Below are positions 25,779-35,214 of a stretch of DNA of 64,000 bases, piece by piece. The notes under the pieces were generated by a model. It ran no database searches and was not told where the DNA came from. It saw nothing but the letters and a program-made list of their open reading frames with translations. Where the stretch lies: NCBI GenBank assembly GCA_036946405.1, contig JAQIJC010000001.1, positions 1,805,001 to 1,869,000 on the forward strand, given 5' to 3'. Every line of letters starts with the position of its first letter. Position 1 is the first letter of the stretch. The stretch comes from Sphingomonas phyllosphaerae. GTDB lineage: Bacteria > Pseudomonadota > Alphaproteobacteria > Sphingomonadales > Sphingomonadaceae. The position numbers and the translations under genes are program-made.

Positions 25779-27074
25779 ATGCTACCGCCGTTCCCCTGGG
25801 TCGACGTCATCATCATCCTCGCGCTCGTCGCGCTCAATGGCGTCTTCGCCATGAGCGAACTGGCGATCGTCTCGGCACGCCGTGCGCGGCTGGAGGCGAT
25901 GGCGCGCAGCGGGCGACGCGGCGCCGCCACTGCGATCGAGCTGGCGGCGGACCCCGGCAAATTCCTGTCGACCGTCCAGATCGGCATCACCCTGATCGGC
26001 ATCGGCACCGGCGCCTATTCGGGCGCGAGCCTCGGCACACCGGTCGCCGCGCGCTTCGAGGCGCTGGGGCTGGCGCATGAAACCGCGCTCAGCGCCGGCT
26101 TCGCGCTGGTGATCGCGCTCACCACTTATGCCTCGCTGATCGTCGGTGAACTCGTTCCCAAGCAGTTCGCGCTGCGCAAGCCCGAGGCGGTCGCTGCGCT
26201 GGTCGCCCAGCCGATGTGGTGGCTGGCGCGGCTGACGAAGCCGATCGTCTGGGTGCTCGACGCGAGCAGCGCCTTGCTGTTCCGTCTGTTGGGGCTCAAC
26301 CGCGAGAATGAGGAGCAGGTCACCGCCGAGGAACTGCACCTGATCGTCGCCGAGGCGAGCAAGTCCGGCGTGATCGAGGAGCATGAACGCTCGATCATCT
26401 CGGGGGTGGTGCGGCTGGCCGATCGCCCGGTGCGCGAGGTCATGACCCCGCGCACCGAGGTCGACTGGCTCGACATTTCGCTCGACGACGCCGCGATCCG
26501 CGTCAAGCTGCGCGAGACGCCGCACAGCCGCCTGCCGGTCGCGCGCGGCTCGATCGATTCGGTGGTCGGCGTGGTACAGGCGCGCGACGTCGCCGCGGCG
26601 CTGTTCCGCGATGAGACGCTCGACCTCGAAAAGCTGGTCCGCAAGGCGCCGGTGGTGATCGACCAGATCGATGCGATGGACGCGCTCGACGCGCTGCGGC
26701 GTGCCGAGGTGCCGATGGCGCTGATCCACGACGAATACGGACATTTCGAGGGGATCGTCACGCCCGCGAACCTGCTTGCGGCGATCGCGGGCGAGTTCCT
26801 GTCCGACATCGATCCGGAGGAAAGCCCCAATGTCGTGATCCGCGACGACGGCTCGCTGCTGGTCGCCGGCACGATGGCCGCCGATGCGCTCGCCGAGCGA
26901 CTGGGGATCGACCTGCCCGAGGACCGCGACTATGCCACCGTCGCCGGGCTTGCCCTGGCGGCGTTCCGCAAGCTGCCCGAAGAGGGTGAGAGCTTCGAGG
27001 AACAGGGCTGGCGGTTCGAGGTGGTCGATCTCGACGGCCGGCGGATCGACAAACTGCTCGTCAGCGAGGCGTGA
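25779..27074 (+). CDS. CNNM/CorC-family transporter-like protein (hemolysin family)
   Basis: 431 residues from ATG 25779 (SD GAGGGAG). The N-terminal DUF21/CNNM transmembrane domain begins VIIILALVALNGVFAMSELA, with LSTVQIGITLIGIGTGAYSG. A CBS-pair domain follows (VREVMTPRTEVDWLD, SRLPVARGSIDSVVGVVQAR). The C-terminal CorC_HlyC domain ends YATVAGLALAAFRKLPEEGE. Proteins of this family act in magnesium/cobalt efflux or as TlyC-type hemolysin homologues; the ion is unproven here. Confidence 0.92.
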   Translation: MLPPFPWVDVIIILALVALNGVFAMSELAIVSARRARLEAMARSGRRGAATAIELAADPGKFLSTVQIGITLIGIGTGAYSGASLGTPVAARFEALGLAHETALSAGFALVIALTTYASLIVGELVPKQFALRKPEAVAALVAQPMWWLARLTKPIVWVLDASSALLFRLLGLNRENEEQVTAEELHLIVAEASKSGVIEEHERSIISGVVRLADRPVREVMTPRTEVDWLDISLDDAAIRVKLRETPHSRLPVARGSIDSVVGVVQARDVAAALFRDETLDLEKLVRKAPVVIDQIDAMDALDALRRAEVPMALIHDEYGHFEGIVTPANLLAAIAGEFLSDIDPEESPNVVIRDDGSLLVAGTMAADALAERLGIDLPEDRDYATVAGLALAAFRKLPEEGESFEEQGWRFEVVDLDGRRIDKLLVSEA

Positions 27075-27150
27075 GGCTTCCGCATTCGTCATCCCTGACG
27101 TGATCCGGGACCCCATCAAGTCCCGGCCGCCGAAGGATGCAAAATCCCCC

Positions 27151-27288
27151 AGCCGGCACCCCGGCGAAGGCCGGGGCCCAGTTGGGAAGGCCTGCGAAAT
27201 AAGGCGCGACCTACATCATCAGCGTCCCCCAACTGGGCCCCGGCCTTCGCCGGGGTGACGATGAGAAACGGTTCAAGCCGGATGGATC
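27151..27288 (-). repeat. 152-bp-type inverted-repeat element, copy B (core inverted)
   Basis: Core from CCCAGTTGGG to CCCAACTGGG is the reverse complement of copy A's core; the right end GGATGGATC is intact while the left end is diverged. The rest of 27075-27386 includes GTCATCCCTGACGTGATCCGGGA, a fragment of a similar repeat; no gene seen. Confidence 0.75.
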
Positions 27289-27386
27289 AAGCTCCAGGGA
27301 AAGGCCGTGGTAAGGGAGCGCTGTGCGTGGTCGCGAAGGTCGCGGGACCGGACCCCCGCCTCGGCCGAGCTGACATGCAGCCGCCG

Positions 27387-27851
27387 CTAGCCCGCCGCCG
27401 CAACCTCCAGCACCTCGATCGCCTCCTCACGCCCGTTGAACGCGACCAGCTCGCCCGCCTCAGCCCCCATCAGCGCGCGCGCCAGCGGGGCGGAGAAGGA
27501 CAGCAACCCCGCCGGCGGATCGGCCTCGTCGTCGCCGACCAGCGTCACCGCGCGCTCCTTGCCCGCCAGCACGAACCGCACCCGGCTGCCGAACCCGACC
27601 ACGCCGTCACCGCGCGGCGCGGTGTCGATCGCGGTCGCGCGCCGCGTCTTCCAGTAGCGCAGGTCGCGCGCGATCGGCTTCGCCGCCTCGGCATCGGGGG
27701 TCGCCGCCAGCGCCGCCTCCAACTCGACCACACGCGCCTCGATCAGCGCGCGCCCGCGCGGCGTGACCAGATTGGGGCCGGGCGGGATCGGCAGCTCGAA
27801 CTTGGGTTCGAGATGTTCGTCATCGCTCTCGCGACGAAAGGCGACGCTCAT
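27387..27851 (-). CDS. GreA/GreB-family transcription elongation factor-like protein
   Basis: 154 residues. An N-terminal basic and acidic part (KFELPIPPGPNLVTPRGRAL) leads into a helical hairpin (IEARVVELEAALAATPDAEA, DLRYWKTRRATAIDT). A C-terminal Gre FKBP-like domain follows, with VGFGSRVRFVL, VTLVGDDEADPPAGLLSFSA and PLARALMGAEAGELVAF. It looks like GreB-related factors that bind RNA polymerase; whether the hairpin tip has the acidic pair for cleavage is unclear. Its start overlaps the stop of the upstream HhH gene by 4 bases. Confidence 0.82.
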   Translation of the reverse strand: MSVAFRRESDDEHLEPKFELPIPPGPNLVTPRGRALIEARVVELEAALAATPDAEAAKPIARDLRYWKTRRATAIDTAPRGDGVVGFGSRVRFVLAGKERAVTLVGDDEADPPAGLLSFSAPLARALMGAEAGELVAFNGREEAIEVLEVAAAG

Positions 27852-28543
27852 CCGAGTTTGCCGAACTGCGCTTCATAACCGGCGCGATCGCCCTGCGCGA
27901 GCAGCCGCGCCTGTTCACGCCAGCGGTCGCGCTCCATGCGGCCCTGAAATACGCCGAGCTGCGCATCGAGCTGTTCGGCCTCGGCATCGTCGAGCCACGC
28001 CAGCTGGTCGAGCCGCGTGATCCCCAGCTCGGACAGCCGCGTCGCGATCTTCGGGCCGAGCCCCTTGAGGATCGTCACCGATTGCGCGCCATCCTCGGCG
28101 GGAGCGACCGGGGCGTCGGCGGCGACGCTGGCCGGCGACGCATCGAGCGGCGCGGCCGCGGCGATCGGCTCGTCGGGAAGCGCCGACTGATTGTCGTCCG
28201 CGACGTGCTCGGCCGAAAGGGGCGCGATCGGTACGGGAGCGGGCGGAGGTGCGACGGGGGAGGGGGCAATAGTCGGCGCAGGTGCCGTGGGAGCAGGAGC
28301 CGCCTCTGTGACGACCGGCGAGCCACCCTCGGCGGTGTTCGTCGCCTCGACGCCCTCCGCCTTCAGCTCCTCGATCCGCCGCTGCTCTTCCGCTTCGGCG
28401 GCGCGGCGCTGGCGTTTCAGCCGCGCGCCCCATACCATCGCGATGATCGTGAGCACGGCGAGGATCGCGACCAGCACGAGCGCGATCGTGACGAGCACGC
28501 CATTCTGGGAAATGGGATCGAGATCGAAGCTACCTGAGTTCAT
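27848..28543 (-). CDS. Membrane-anchored helix-hairpin-helix domain protein
   Basis: 231 residues. One N-terminal transmembrane helix (GVLVTIALVLVAILAVLTII) is followed by a basic, coiled-coil-like segment (RLKRQRRAAEAEEQRRIEEL). A long Ala/Pro-rich linker spans residues 70-150. The C-terminal HhH domain of the predicted flap-endonuclease-like type has VTILKGLGPKIATRLSELGI and TRLDQLAWLDDAEAEQLDAQ. HhH domains of this type occur with ribosomal L21- and nuclease-like proteins, but I see no catalytic residues. Coupled by ATGA overlap to the Gre factor. Confidence 0.75.
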   Translation of the reverse strand: MNSGSFDLDPISQNGVLVTIALVLVAILAVLTIIAMVWGARLKRQRRAAEAEEQRRIEELKAEGVEATNTAEGGSPVVTEAAPAPTAPAPTIAPSPVAPPPAPVPIAPLSAEHVADDNQSALPDEPIAAAAPLDASPASVAADAPVAPAEDGAQSVTILKGLGPKIATRLSELGITRLDQLAWLDDAEAEQLDAQLGVFQGRMERDRWREQARLLAQGDRAGYEAQFGKLG

Positions 28544-28574
28544 GAGCCGGTCCTGCGCCGAAAGTGCTGCCCGC

Positions 28575-29834
28575 TCAACCGTCGATCACCGCCTTGGCTC
28601 CGATGTCGTGACGGAAGAAGCCGGTCGGGAAGTCGACCTTCCCCACCGCGGCATAGGCGGCCCGCTGCGCGGCGGGCACATCGGTGCCGGTGGCGGTCAC
28701 GGCGAGCACGCGCCCGCCCGCCGACACCAACTGCCCGTCCTTCAACGCCGTCCCCGCCTGGAACACCACCGCGCCGTCCCCCTGCGCGGCGTTGATCCCG
28801 GCGATCGTGCCGCCGGTGCGCGGCGTCCCCGGATAATTCTCCGCCGCCATCACCACGGTCAGCGCAACGTCGTCGGAGAATTCTGGCGCGGGCGCGTCGG
28901 CCAGCCGCCCCTCGGCGACCGCGAGCAGCAGCGCGGCGAGATCGCCGTCGTAGCGCATCATCAACACCTGACATTCGGGATCGCCGAAGCGGACGTTATA
29001 TTCGATCAGCTTGGGGCCGTCGGCGGTCAGCATCAGCCCGGCATAGAGCACGCCGACATAGGGCGTGCCCGCGGCGGCGAGACAATCGATCGTCGGCCGG
29101 ACGATCTCGCCGAGCGCGCGTTCCTCCAGTTCAGGCGTCAGCACCGCCGCCGGGCTGTACGCGCCCATCCCGCCAGTATTGGGGCCGGTGTCGCCGTCGC
29201 CGACGCGCTTGTGGTCCTGCGCCGAGCCGAAGGCGGCGGTGGTGGTGCCGTCGGACAGCACGAACAGGCTCGCCTCCGGCCCCTCGAGCATCTCCTCGAT
29301 CACCGCCTCGACCGGGCCGTGCGCATAGAGGTCGGCGATCGCCGCCTCGGCCTCGGCGCGCGTGGTGGCGACCACGACGCCCTTGCCGGCCGCCAGCCCG
29401 TCGGCCTTGATGACGCAAGCGTCGCCGAAATCATCGAGGCAGGCGAGCGCGCCGTCCTTCGAGGTGACGCGGAAATAGCGCGCGGTCGGAATGCCCATCC
29501 GCGCGCACAGATCCTTGGTGAAGCCCTTCGATCCCTCCAGCTTCGCCGCCTCGCGACCGGGGCCGAATACGGGCACGCCGATCGAGCGGACATTGTCGGC
29601 GAGGCCGTCGACCAGCGGCGCCTCCGGCCCGATCACGACCAGCGCGACGCGATGACGCCGCACGAAATCCACCACCGCGCGGTGATCGGTCACGTCCAGC
29701 TCGGCGATCGTCGCATGTTCGGCGATGCCAGGGTTGCCCGGCGCGGCGAAGAGCGTATCCAGCGTCGGAGACTGCGCCAGTTTCCAGGCGAGCGCATGTT
29801 CGCGTCCCCCCGAACCCACCAGCAGGATGTTCAT
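28575..29834 (-). CDS. purD: Phosphoribosylamine-glycine ligase
   Basis: GAR synthetase of de novo purine synthesis. 419 residues, ATP-grasp. It begins [19 protein letters not shown] and has [66 protein letters not shown] and [11 protein letters not shown]. The ATG shares two bases with the divergent xseA ATG. Its ribosome-binding site (AAAGGGGGT on the minus strand) therefore lies inside xseA codons. Confidence 0.97.
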   Translation of the reverse strand: MNILLVGSGGREHALAWKLAQSPTLDTLFAAPGNPGIAEHATIAELDVTDHRAVVDFVRRHRVALVVIGPEAPLVDGLADNVRSIGVPVFGPGREAAKLEGSKGFTKDLCARMGIPTARYFRVTSKDGALACLDDFGDACVIKADGLAAGKGVVVATTRAEAEAAIADLYAHGPVEAVIEEMLEGPEASLFVLSDGTTTAAFGSAQDHKRVGDGDTGPNTGGMGAYSPAAVLTPELEERALGEIVRPTIDCLAAAGTPYVGVLYAGLMLTADGPKLIEYNVRFGDPECQVLMMRYDGDLAALLLAVAEGRLADAPAPEFSDDVALTVVMAAENYPGTPRTGGTIAGINAAQGDGAVVFQAGTALKDGQLVSAGGRVLAVTATGTDVPAAQRAAYAAVGKVDFPTGFFRHDIGAKAVIDG

Positions 29835-31236
29835 GGCCGACCCCCTTTACGATACTCAGGCGGGGCGGCTGGTAGCCGAGCCGACGCCCGGCGACAATGC
29901 GATGGCGCTCAGCGTCGGCGAACTGTCGGGTAGATTGAAGCGGATGGTCGAGGGCGAGTTCGGCCATGTCCGGCTGCGCGGCGAGATTTCGGGCTACAAG
30001 CGCGCCACCTCCGGGCATCTGTACCTCTGCCTCAAGGACGAGAGCGCGGTCATCGACGGCGTGATGTGGAAAGGCAGCGCGGGCGGGCTGGCGTTCCGCC
30101 CCGAGGACGGCGTCGAGGTGGTCGCGACCGGGCGGCTGACCACCTATCCCGGCCGCTCCAAATATCAGATCATCATCGAGCGGATGGAGCTGGCGGGCGC
30201 GGGGGCGCTGATGGCGCTGCTCGAAAAGCTCAAGGTCAAGCTGGCGGGCGAGGGGCTGTTCGACGCCACGCGCAAGCAGCCGCTGCCGTTCCTGCCGCGC
30301 GTGATCGGCGTCGTCACCTCGCCGACCGGCGCGGTGATCCGCGACATCCTCCACCGTCTGGAGGACCGCTGCCCGACGCACGTGATCGTGTGGCCGGTCA
30401 AGGTGCAGGGTGCCGGTGCGGCTGAAGAGGTCGCGGCCGCGGTGCGCGGCTTCGACGCATTGCCCGCGGGTGGTCCGATCCCGCGTCCCGATCTGGTGAT
30501 CGTCGCGCGCGGCGGCGGCTCGATCGAGGATCTGTGGGCGTTCAACGAGGAAGCGGTGGTGCGCGCGGTCGCCGGCTGTTCGATCCCGATCATCTCGGCG
30601 GTCGGGCACGAGACCGACACGACCCTGTGCGATCATGCCGCCGACCTGCGCGCGCCGACCCCGACCGCGGCGGCGGAGATCGCGGTGCCGGTGCTCGCCG
30701 AGCTGCGGCTGTCGCTCGACGCGATGGCGAACCGCACGCAGCGCTGCGCGCGCCGCTATGTCGAGCGCGGACGCGAGCAGCTGGCGGCACTGGTGCGGGT
30801 GATGCCGACGCGCGATCGGTTGCTCGGCCCGCAGCGCCAGCGGCTCGACGATCTTGGGATGCGCGGCGACCGCGCGCTGGAACGGCGTGTCGCGCGCGCG
30901 CGCGGCGAGCTGACCCATGCGGCCGGCGCGATCCGCCCCGCGACGCTCGAGCGGCGGCTAGAGGCAGCGCGGCGGCGGCTCGCCGACATCGGGCGGCTCG
31001 TCGACAGCCTCAACCCCGACCGCATCCTCGAACGCGGCTATGCGCGCGTCGAGGCGGCGGCGGGCGGCACCGTCACCACCGCCGAAGCGGCGCGCGCGGC
31101 GGGTGCGCTCGCCTTACGCTTCCGCGACGGGGCGGTGGCGGTGCAGGTCGACGGGAGCACGAAGCCGGAGGCAAAGGTTGAGCGCAGCCCGCGCCGCGCC
31201 TATCCTGACAAACCCGAGCAGCCCCGCCTGATCTGA
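29833..31236 (+). CDS. xseA: Exodeoxyribonuclease VII large subunit
   Basis: 467 residues. The N-terminal OB-fold has [39 protein letters not shown] and the catalytic domain [53 protein letters not shown] and [15 protein letters not shown] coiled-coil region follows and the C-terminal [14 protein letters not shown]. The ATG at 29833 overlaps the purD ATG, and AGCAGGA before it lies inside purD. Downstream ATG 29902 ([10 protein letters not shown]) is the alternative start. xseB is not in the window. Confidence 0.94.
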   Translation: MADPLYDTQAGRLVAEPTPGDNAMALSVGELSGRLKRMVEGEFGHVRLRGEISGYKRATSGHLYLCLKDESAVIDGVMWKGSAGGLAFRPEDGVEVVATGRLTTYPGRSKYQIIIERMELAGAGALMALLEKLKVKLAGEGLFDATRKQPLPFLPRVIGVVTSPTGAVIRDILHRLEDRCPTHVIVWPVKVQGAGAAEEVAAAVRGFDALPAGGPIPRPDLVIVARGGGSIEDLWAFNEEAVVRAVAGCSIPIISAVGHETDTTLCDHAADLRAPTPTAAAEIAVPVLAELRLSLDAMANRTQRCARRYVERGREQLAALVRVMPTRDRLLGPQRQRLDDLGMRGDRALERRVARARGELTHAAGAIRPATLERRLEAARRRLADIGRLVDSLNPDRILERGYARVEAAAGGTVTTAEAARAAGALALRFRDGAVAVQVDGSTKPEAKVERSPRRAYPDKPEQPRLI

Positions 31237-31249
31237 GAGCCCGCCACCG

Positions 31250-31450
31250 ATGCTGATGTCCCACACCGACCGCCCCGCCAAATTGCACTATATGGCCAAT
31301 GGCTTCCGCATTCTGGCGCCGGGCGATCATGTGTTGTGCGCGGTTAGTGGCGCGCGGATCGCGCTGGAGGATTTGCGCTATTGGGACGTCGCGACGCAGC
31401 GGCCGTTCGCCAGCGGCGCGATCGCGATGGAGGAGCTGGCGCCGCGGTGA
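31250..31450 (+). CDS. DUF2093 protein
   Basis: 66 residues: AKLHYMANGFRILAPGDHVL, CAVSGARIALEDLRYW, ASGAIAMEEL. This is the complete DUF2093 family, typical of alphaproteobacteria and of unknown function. ATG 31256 (MSHTD) is an alternative start. It lies between xseA (13-base gap) and an M23 peptidase (one-base TGATG overlap), so probably a single operon. Confidence 0.88.
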   Translation: MLMSHTDRPAKLHYMANGFRILAPGDHVLCAVSGARIALEDLRYWDVATQRPFASGAIAMEELAPR

Positions 31451-32268
31451 TGCGCCTGACGCCGCTGTTCGCGATCGTCGCCGCGCTGCCGCAGGCACTC
31501 GCGGCGGCGCCGTTCGGCCTCCCTGACGGGCTGCGGCAGGGTGCTTTGGTGCTCGGCACCGCCCCCGCCGGCACGACCCGCCTGACGCTCGACGGCGCGC
31601 CGGTGGCGGTCGCGCCCGACGACCGCTTCGTGATCGCCTTCGACCGCGACGCCAGGCCGCAGGCGCTGCTCACCGCGACTCTCGCTGACGGCACGACGCA
31701 GACCGCCACGCTGACGATCGCGCCCGGCGACTGGCGGATCGAGCGCCTGCAGACCTTGCGCAAGATCCCGGTGCCGAGCGCCGAGTTTGCCGCCAAACGG
31801 TCCGGCGAACTGGCGCAGATCGTCGCCGCGCGCGCGACCGACAGCGAGGCGGACGGCTGGCGGCAGCGCTTCGTCTGGCCGGCGCAGGGGCGCATCTCCG
31901 GGCTGTTCGGCGCGCAGCGCATCTATGCCGGCGAGCCGGGCAGCTATCATGGCGGCGTCGATGTCGCGAAGCCGGAGGGCGCGGAGGTGGTCGCGCCGGC
32001 CGACGGCGTGGTCACGCTCGCCGCCGATCCGCCGTTCACGCTCGAAGGGCGCCTACTGATCCTCGACCACGGACATGGCGTGACCAGCGCGTTCCTCCAC
32101 TTGTCGCGGATCGACGTGCGCGTCGGCGCGCGGGTGCGGCAGGGGCAGCCGCTCGGGCTGGTCGGCCGCACCGGCCGCGCCACCGGGCCGCACCTGCACT
32201 GGGCGATGACGTGGAACGGCGCGCGGATCGACCCGTTGCTGGTCGCGGGACCGATGCCGCCCGCGTGA
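31450..32268 (+). CDS. M23-family metallopeptidase
   Basis: 272 residues from ATG 31450. Signal peptide MRLTPLFAIVAALPQALAA. An N-terminal beta domain spans residues ~25-120. The C-terminal LytM/M23 domain starts FVWPAQGRISGLFGAQRIYA and has YHGGVDVAKPEGAEVVAPAD (zinc His and Asp), LDHGHGVTSAFLHLSRIDV and TGRATGPHLHWAMTWNG (HxH). A periplasmic peptidoglycan endopeptidase or a degenerate amidase activator; zinc ligands appear complete, so catalysis is likely. Confidence 0.93.
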   Translation: MRLTPLFAIVAALPQALAAAPFGLPDGLRQGALVLGTAPAGTTRLTLDGAPVAVAPDDRFVIAFDRDARPQALLTATLADGTTQTATLTIAPGDWRIERLQTLRKIPVPSAEFAAKRSGELAQIVAARATDSEADGWRQRFVWPAQGRISGLFGAQRIYAGEPGSYHGGVDVAKPEGAEVVAPADGVVTLAADPPFTLEGRLLILDHGHGVTSAFLHLSRIDVRVGARVRQGQPLGLVGRTGRATGPHLHWAMTWNGARIDPLLVAGPMPPA

Positions 32269-32276
32269 CCACCCCG

Positions 32277-32368
32277 CCATTCCCGCGCAGGCGGGAATCC
32301 AGAACCTCTGACGTCTCGGCTCTTACGAAGACCTGCGCGTCTGGATTCCCGCCTACGCGGGAATGACG
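32277..32368 (+). repeat. 92-bp inverted repeat, copy 2
   Basis: CCATTCCCGCGCAGGCGGGA...TCCCGCCTACGCGGGAATGACG, related to 7482-7577. It lies between convergent M23 and kinase genes. Confidence 0.85.
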
Positions 32369-32370
32369 AA

Positions 32371-33252
32371 CTACGGCGCTGGCACCATCACCTCGATCAC
32401 CCCCGCCGCGACATGCGCGGTGACGGGTGTATGCGCCAGCACCTCGCCGTCGATCGAGATCGGTAGCGGCGGATCGGTGCGCACCCTGATCGACTTGCCC
32501 GAGAAGCTGACCGTATCGTGATGCCGCTCGCTGCGCCCGAGGAAGCTGTACGCCCAGTTGCGCACCAGCCGGCGCTTGTAATGCCCCTTCACCGCCTGCA
32601 CGACGATCTCGCCCGAGGCGATCCCGGCCTCGTCGACCAGCCACGTACCGCCGTGATACGGCCCGTTCGAGATCCGCACCTCGACCACGCGCAGTCTCTT
32701 CTCGCCAGATCCGTCGTCGACATAGAGCGTGAACGGCTTGAACCGCGTCAGCTGATAGCCCGCCCAGCCGAGATAGCCGATCCGCCCCGCCACTTTCTTC
32801 AGATTGTGCGGCACCGTCTCGGCGATCTGCGGGCTCAGCCCCATCGCCGCGCAATTGGCGAAATAATCGTCGTCGATCATGCCGAGGTCGATCCGCTTCG
32901 CCACCCCGTCGCGCAGCACGTCGATCGCGCCATCGATGTCGAGCGGCAGCCCCAGCGAGCGCGCGAAACTGTTCGCGGTGCCGAGCGGCAGAACGCCGAG
33001 GATCACGTCATGCCCGACCAGCAGGTCGACCAGCCCGCTGATCGTCCCGTCGCCGCCGCCGAGGATCACCAGATCGGGTTTCTTCTCGAGCGCCTTGCGC
33101 ACCGTCCTGTCGAGATGCTTGGGGTCTTTGACCGCGTAGGGCGTCACCCCGAACGGCAGGTCGCGCAGTCGTCGGCACGCGCGCCGGAACAGCTTGCGGC
33201 CACGCCGCGACTTGGCGTTGACGATCAGGGCGGCGGCGCGGATCTCTCTCAT
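32371..33252 (-). CDS. Diacylglycerol/sphingosine-type lipid kinase
   Basis: 293 residues from ATG 33252. DAGK catalytic domain: ALIVNAKSRRGRKLFRRACR, DLVILGGGDGTISGLVDLL (nucleotide GGGDGT), GVLPLGTANSFARSLGLP, then LGMIDDDYFANCAAMGLSP and PLPISIDGEVLAH. Members phosphorylate diacylglycerol, ceramide or related lipids; in a sphingolipid-making sphingomonad, a sphingoid or glycolipid substrate is possible. Divergent from hemB. Confidence 0.88.
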   Translation of the reverse strand: MREIRAAALIVNAKSRRGRKLFRRACRRLRDLPFGVTPYAVKDPKHLDRTVRKALEKKPDLVILGGGDGTISGLVDLLVGHDVILGVLPLGTANSFARSLGLPLDIDGAIDVLRDGVAKRIDLGMIDDDYFANCAAMGLSPQIAETVPHNLKKVAGRIGYLGWAGYQLTRFKPFTLYVDDGSGEKRLRVVEVRISNGPYHGGTWLVDEAGIASGEIVVQAVKGHYKRRLVRNWAYSFLGRSERHHDTVSFSGKSIRVRTDPPLPISIDGEVLAHTPVTAHVAAGVIEVMVPAP

Positions 33253-33330
33253 GACCCATTCAACGCACCAGCGCGCGTTTCGCCTCCGTAACGCTTGCAT
33301 GGACTCGCGGATTGCGGGAAAGCGCACCCC

Positions 33331-34323
33331 ATGCACGCCGCTTATCCCGCGTTGCGCTTGCGCCGCACCCGTGCCGCCGCCTGGAGCCGCCGGCTCCACG
33401 CCGAGAATGTGCTCACCCCGGCCGATCTGATCTGGCCGCTGTTCATCACCGAGGGGCACGACGTCGAGGAACCGATCGCCGCGCTCCCCGGCGTGTCGCG
33501 CTGGTCGGTGGACCGGATCGTCGCGCGCGCGAAGGAAGCCGCAACGCTCGGCATCCCGTGCCTCGCGCTCTTCCCCAACACGCAACCCGGCCGCCGTAGC
33601 GACGATGGCGCGGAGGCGCTCAATCCCGACAATCTGATGTGTCAGGCGTTGCGCGCGATCAAGGATGCGGTGCCCGAGATCGGCCTGCTCACCGACGTCG
33701 CGCTCGATCCCTATACGACCCACGGCCATGACGGGCTGGTCGACGCGCGCGGCTATGTCACCAACGACAGCACCGTCGATGCGCTGGTGCAGCAGGCGCT
33801 CAACCAGGCCCGCAACGGCTCGGACGTGATCGCGCCCAGCGACATGATGGACGGCCGCGTCGGGCTGATCCGCACCGCGCTGGAGCAGGAGGGGTTCGTC
33901 AATGTCCAGATCATGGCCTATGCCGCCAAATATGCCTCGGCCTTCTACGGCCCGTTCCGCGACGCGGTCGGCACCCGCGGCTTGTTGAAGGGCAACAAGG
34001 CAACGTACCAGATGGACCCGGCCAATGCCGAGGAAGCGCTGCGCGAGGTCGGGCTCGATCTCGCCGAGGGCGCCGACAGCGTGATGGTCAAGCCCGGCCT
34101 GCCGTATCTCGACATCGTCGCCAAGGTGAAGCAGGCGTTCGCGGTGCCGGTGTTCGCCTATCAGGTATCGGGGGAATATGCGCTGATCGAGGCCGCGGTG
34201 GCGGCGGGCGCGGCGGATCGCGACGCGATGGTGCTGGAAACGCTGCTGGCGTTCAAGCGCGCCGGTTGTTCGGGCGTGCTGACCTATCACGCGCCGCTGG
34301 CGGCGCGGCTGCTCGGCGCGTGA
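33331..34323 (+). CDS. hemB: Delta-aminolevulinic acid dehydratase (porphobilinogen synthase)
   Basis: 330 residues from ATG 33331. Condenses two 5-aminolevulinate molecules to porphobilinogen. Motifs include LIWPLFITEG, LTDVALDPYTTHGHDGLV, SDVIAPSDMMDGRVGLIR, IMAYAAKYASAFYGPFRDA and the Schiff-base lysine in DSVMVKPGLPYLDIV. The family-typical cysteine-rich zinc site is absent (DVALDPYTTHGHDG), so it is the magnesium-type enzyme common in alphaproteobacteria. Confidence 0.96.
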   Translation: MHAAYPALRLRRTRAAAWSRRLHAENVLTPADLIWPLFITEGHDVEEPIAALPGVSRWSVDRIVARAKEAATLGIPCLALFPNTQPGRRSDDGAEALNPDNLMCQALRAIKDAVPEIGLLTDVALDPYTTHGHDGLVDARGYVTNDSTVDALVQQALNQARNGSDVIAPSDMMDGRVGLIRTALEQEGFVNVQIMAYAAKYASAFYGPFRDAVGTRGLLKGNKATYQMDPANAEEALREVGLDLAEGADSVMVKPGLPYLDIVAKVKQAFAVPVFAYQVSGEYALIEAAVAAGAADRDAMVLETLLAFKRAGCSGVLTYHAPLAARLLGA

Positions 34324-34841
34324 TCGAAACCGTCCGCCTGATCCTGCGGATGCCGACGCCCGCGGATCACGCGGCGCTGTTCGCGATGTGGCGCGATCCG
34401 TTGGTCACCGCCGACCTCGGCGGGCCGAAGGATCAGGCGGCGTGCCTCGCGGTGCTCGAACGCCACGCCGCCTATGCCCCGCTCGGCTTCGGCGTGGTCG
34501 AGCGCCGTGACGATGGGCAGGTGATCGGCCACGTCGGGCTCAAGCCGGGCGCGCCCGACACGCCGATCGAGGGCTTGCTGGAGATCGGCTGGATGATCGG
34601 CCGCGACTGGTGGGGGGCGGGCTACGCCCCCGAGGCGGCGGCGGCGTGGCTCGACTGGGCATGGGTGAACCGCGACGACGCGGCGGTGTATGCGATCACC
34701 GGGCGGCGCAACGTCGCGAGCCAGCGCGTCATGGCGCGGCTCGGGATGCGGCCGGTGCCCGCGATGGATTTCATGCACCCGAAATACCCCCACGACCCGG
34801 CGCTCGCCGATAGCGTGACGTACCGGATCGATCGCCCGTGA
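34320..34841 (+). CDS. GNAT-family N-acetyltransferase (RimJ/RimL type)
   Basis: 173 residues from GTG 34320, whose GTGA overlaps the hemB stop. IETVRLILRMPTPADHAALF is the usual RimJ/RimL N-terminus. Acetyl-CoA region: EIGWMIGRDWWGAGYAPEAA. Then AITGRRNVASQRVMARLGMR and the terminal DPALADSVTYRIDRP. Substrate unknown. A closely similar GNAT remnant (35215-35334) and a related intact GNAT (35331-35864) follow, so this is a locally duplicated family. Confidence 0.88.
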   Translation: MIETVRLILRMPTPADHAALFAMWRDPLVTADLGGPKDQAACLAVLERHAAYAPLGFGVVERRDDGQVIGHVGLKPGAPDTPIEGLLEIGWMIGRDWWGAGYAPEAAAAWLDWAWVNRDDAAVYAITGRRNVASQRVMARLGMRPVPAMDFMHPKYPHDPALADSVTYRIDRP

Positions 34842-34965
34842 TGGAACGGACGCCGCTGAGTTTGTTTCGTCGGTATCGTCGGTCCTAGTAGCTAAACATC
34901 CTCCTGTTTGTCGCCCCGGACTTGATCCGGGGCCCCGCTCCTTCTTTCCGAAGAGGCTGGAGTGT

Positions 34966-35118
34966 GATCGATCGAAGCTGAAGCGTCACTTCGGCGAACG
35001 CCGGGACCCAGTTGGGGGACGCTGATGATGTAGGTCGCGCCCAACTTCGTCGGCCTTACCAACTGGGCCTTGGCCTTCGCCGGGGTGACGATGGGAAACA
35101 ATTCAGGCCGGATGGATC
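34966..35118 (+). repeat. 152-bp inverted-repeat element, copy C
   Basis: GATCGATCGAAGCTGAAGCG...GGCCGGATGGATC ends and CCCAGTTGGG/CCAACTGGG-bounded core, same orientation as copy A. Most of the gap 34842-35214 is this element plus a fragment with TTGATCCGGGGCCCCGCT; no gene. Confidence 0.8.
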
Positions 35119-35214
35119 AAATTCTAGAAGCGGGATCCCGGATCAAATGCGGGATGACCAACGCGGAGAGGGAACCGCCGAACGTTAATTGCCCCAGCGT
35201 GGGTGAGGCGATAG

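Noticed and set aside
28191..29933. Long plus-strand open frame opposite purD
   Set aside because: Shadow of purD and the HhH gene; composition and lack of motifs show that it is not coding.
32371..34290. 639-residue minus-strand frame covering hemB
   Set aside because: Only the part from ATG 33252 is the lipid kinase; the rest is antisense to hemB.
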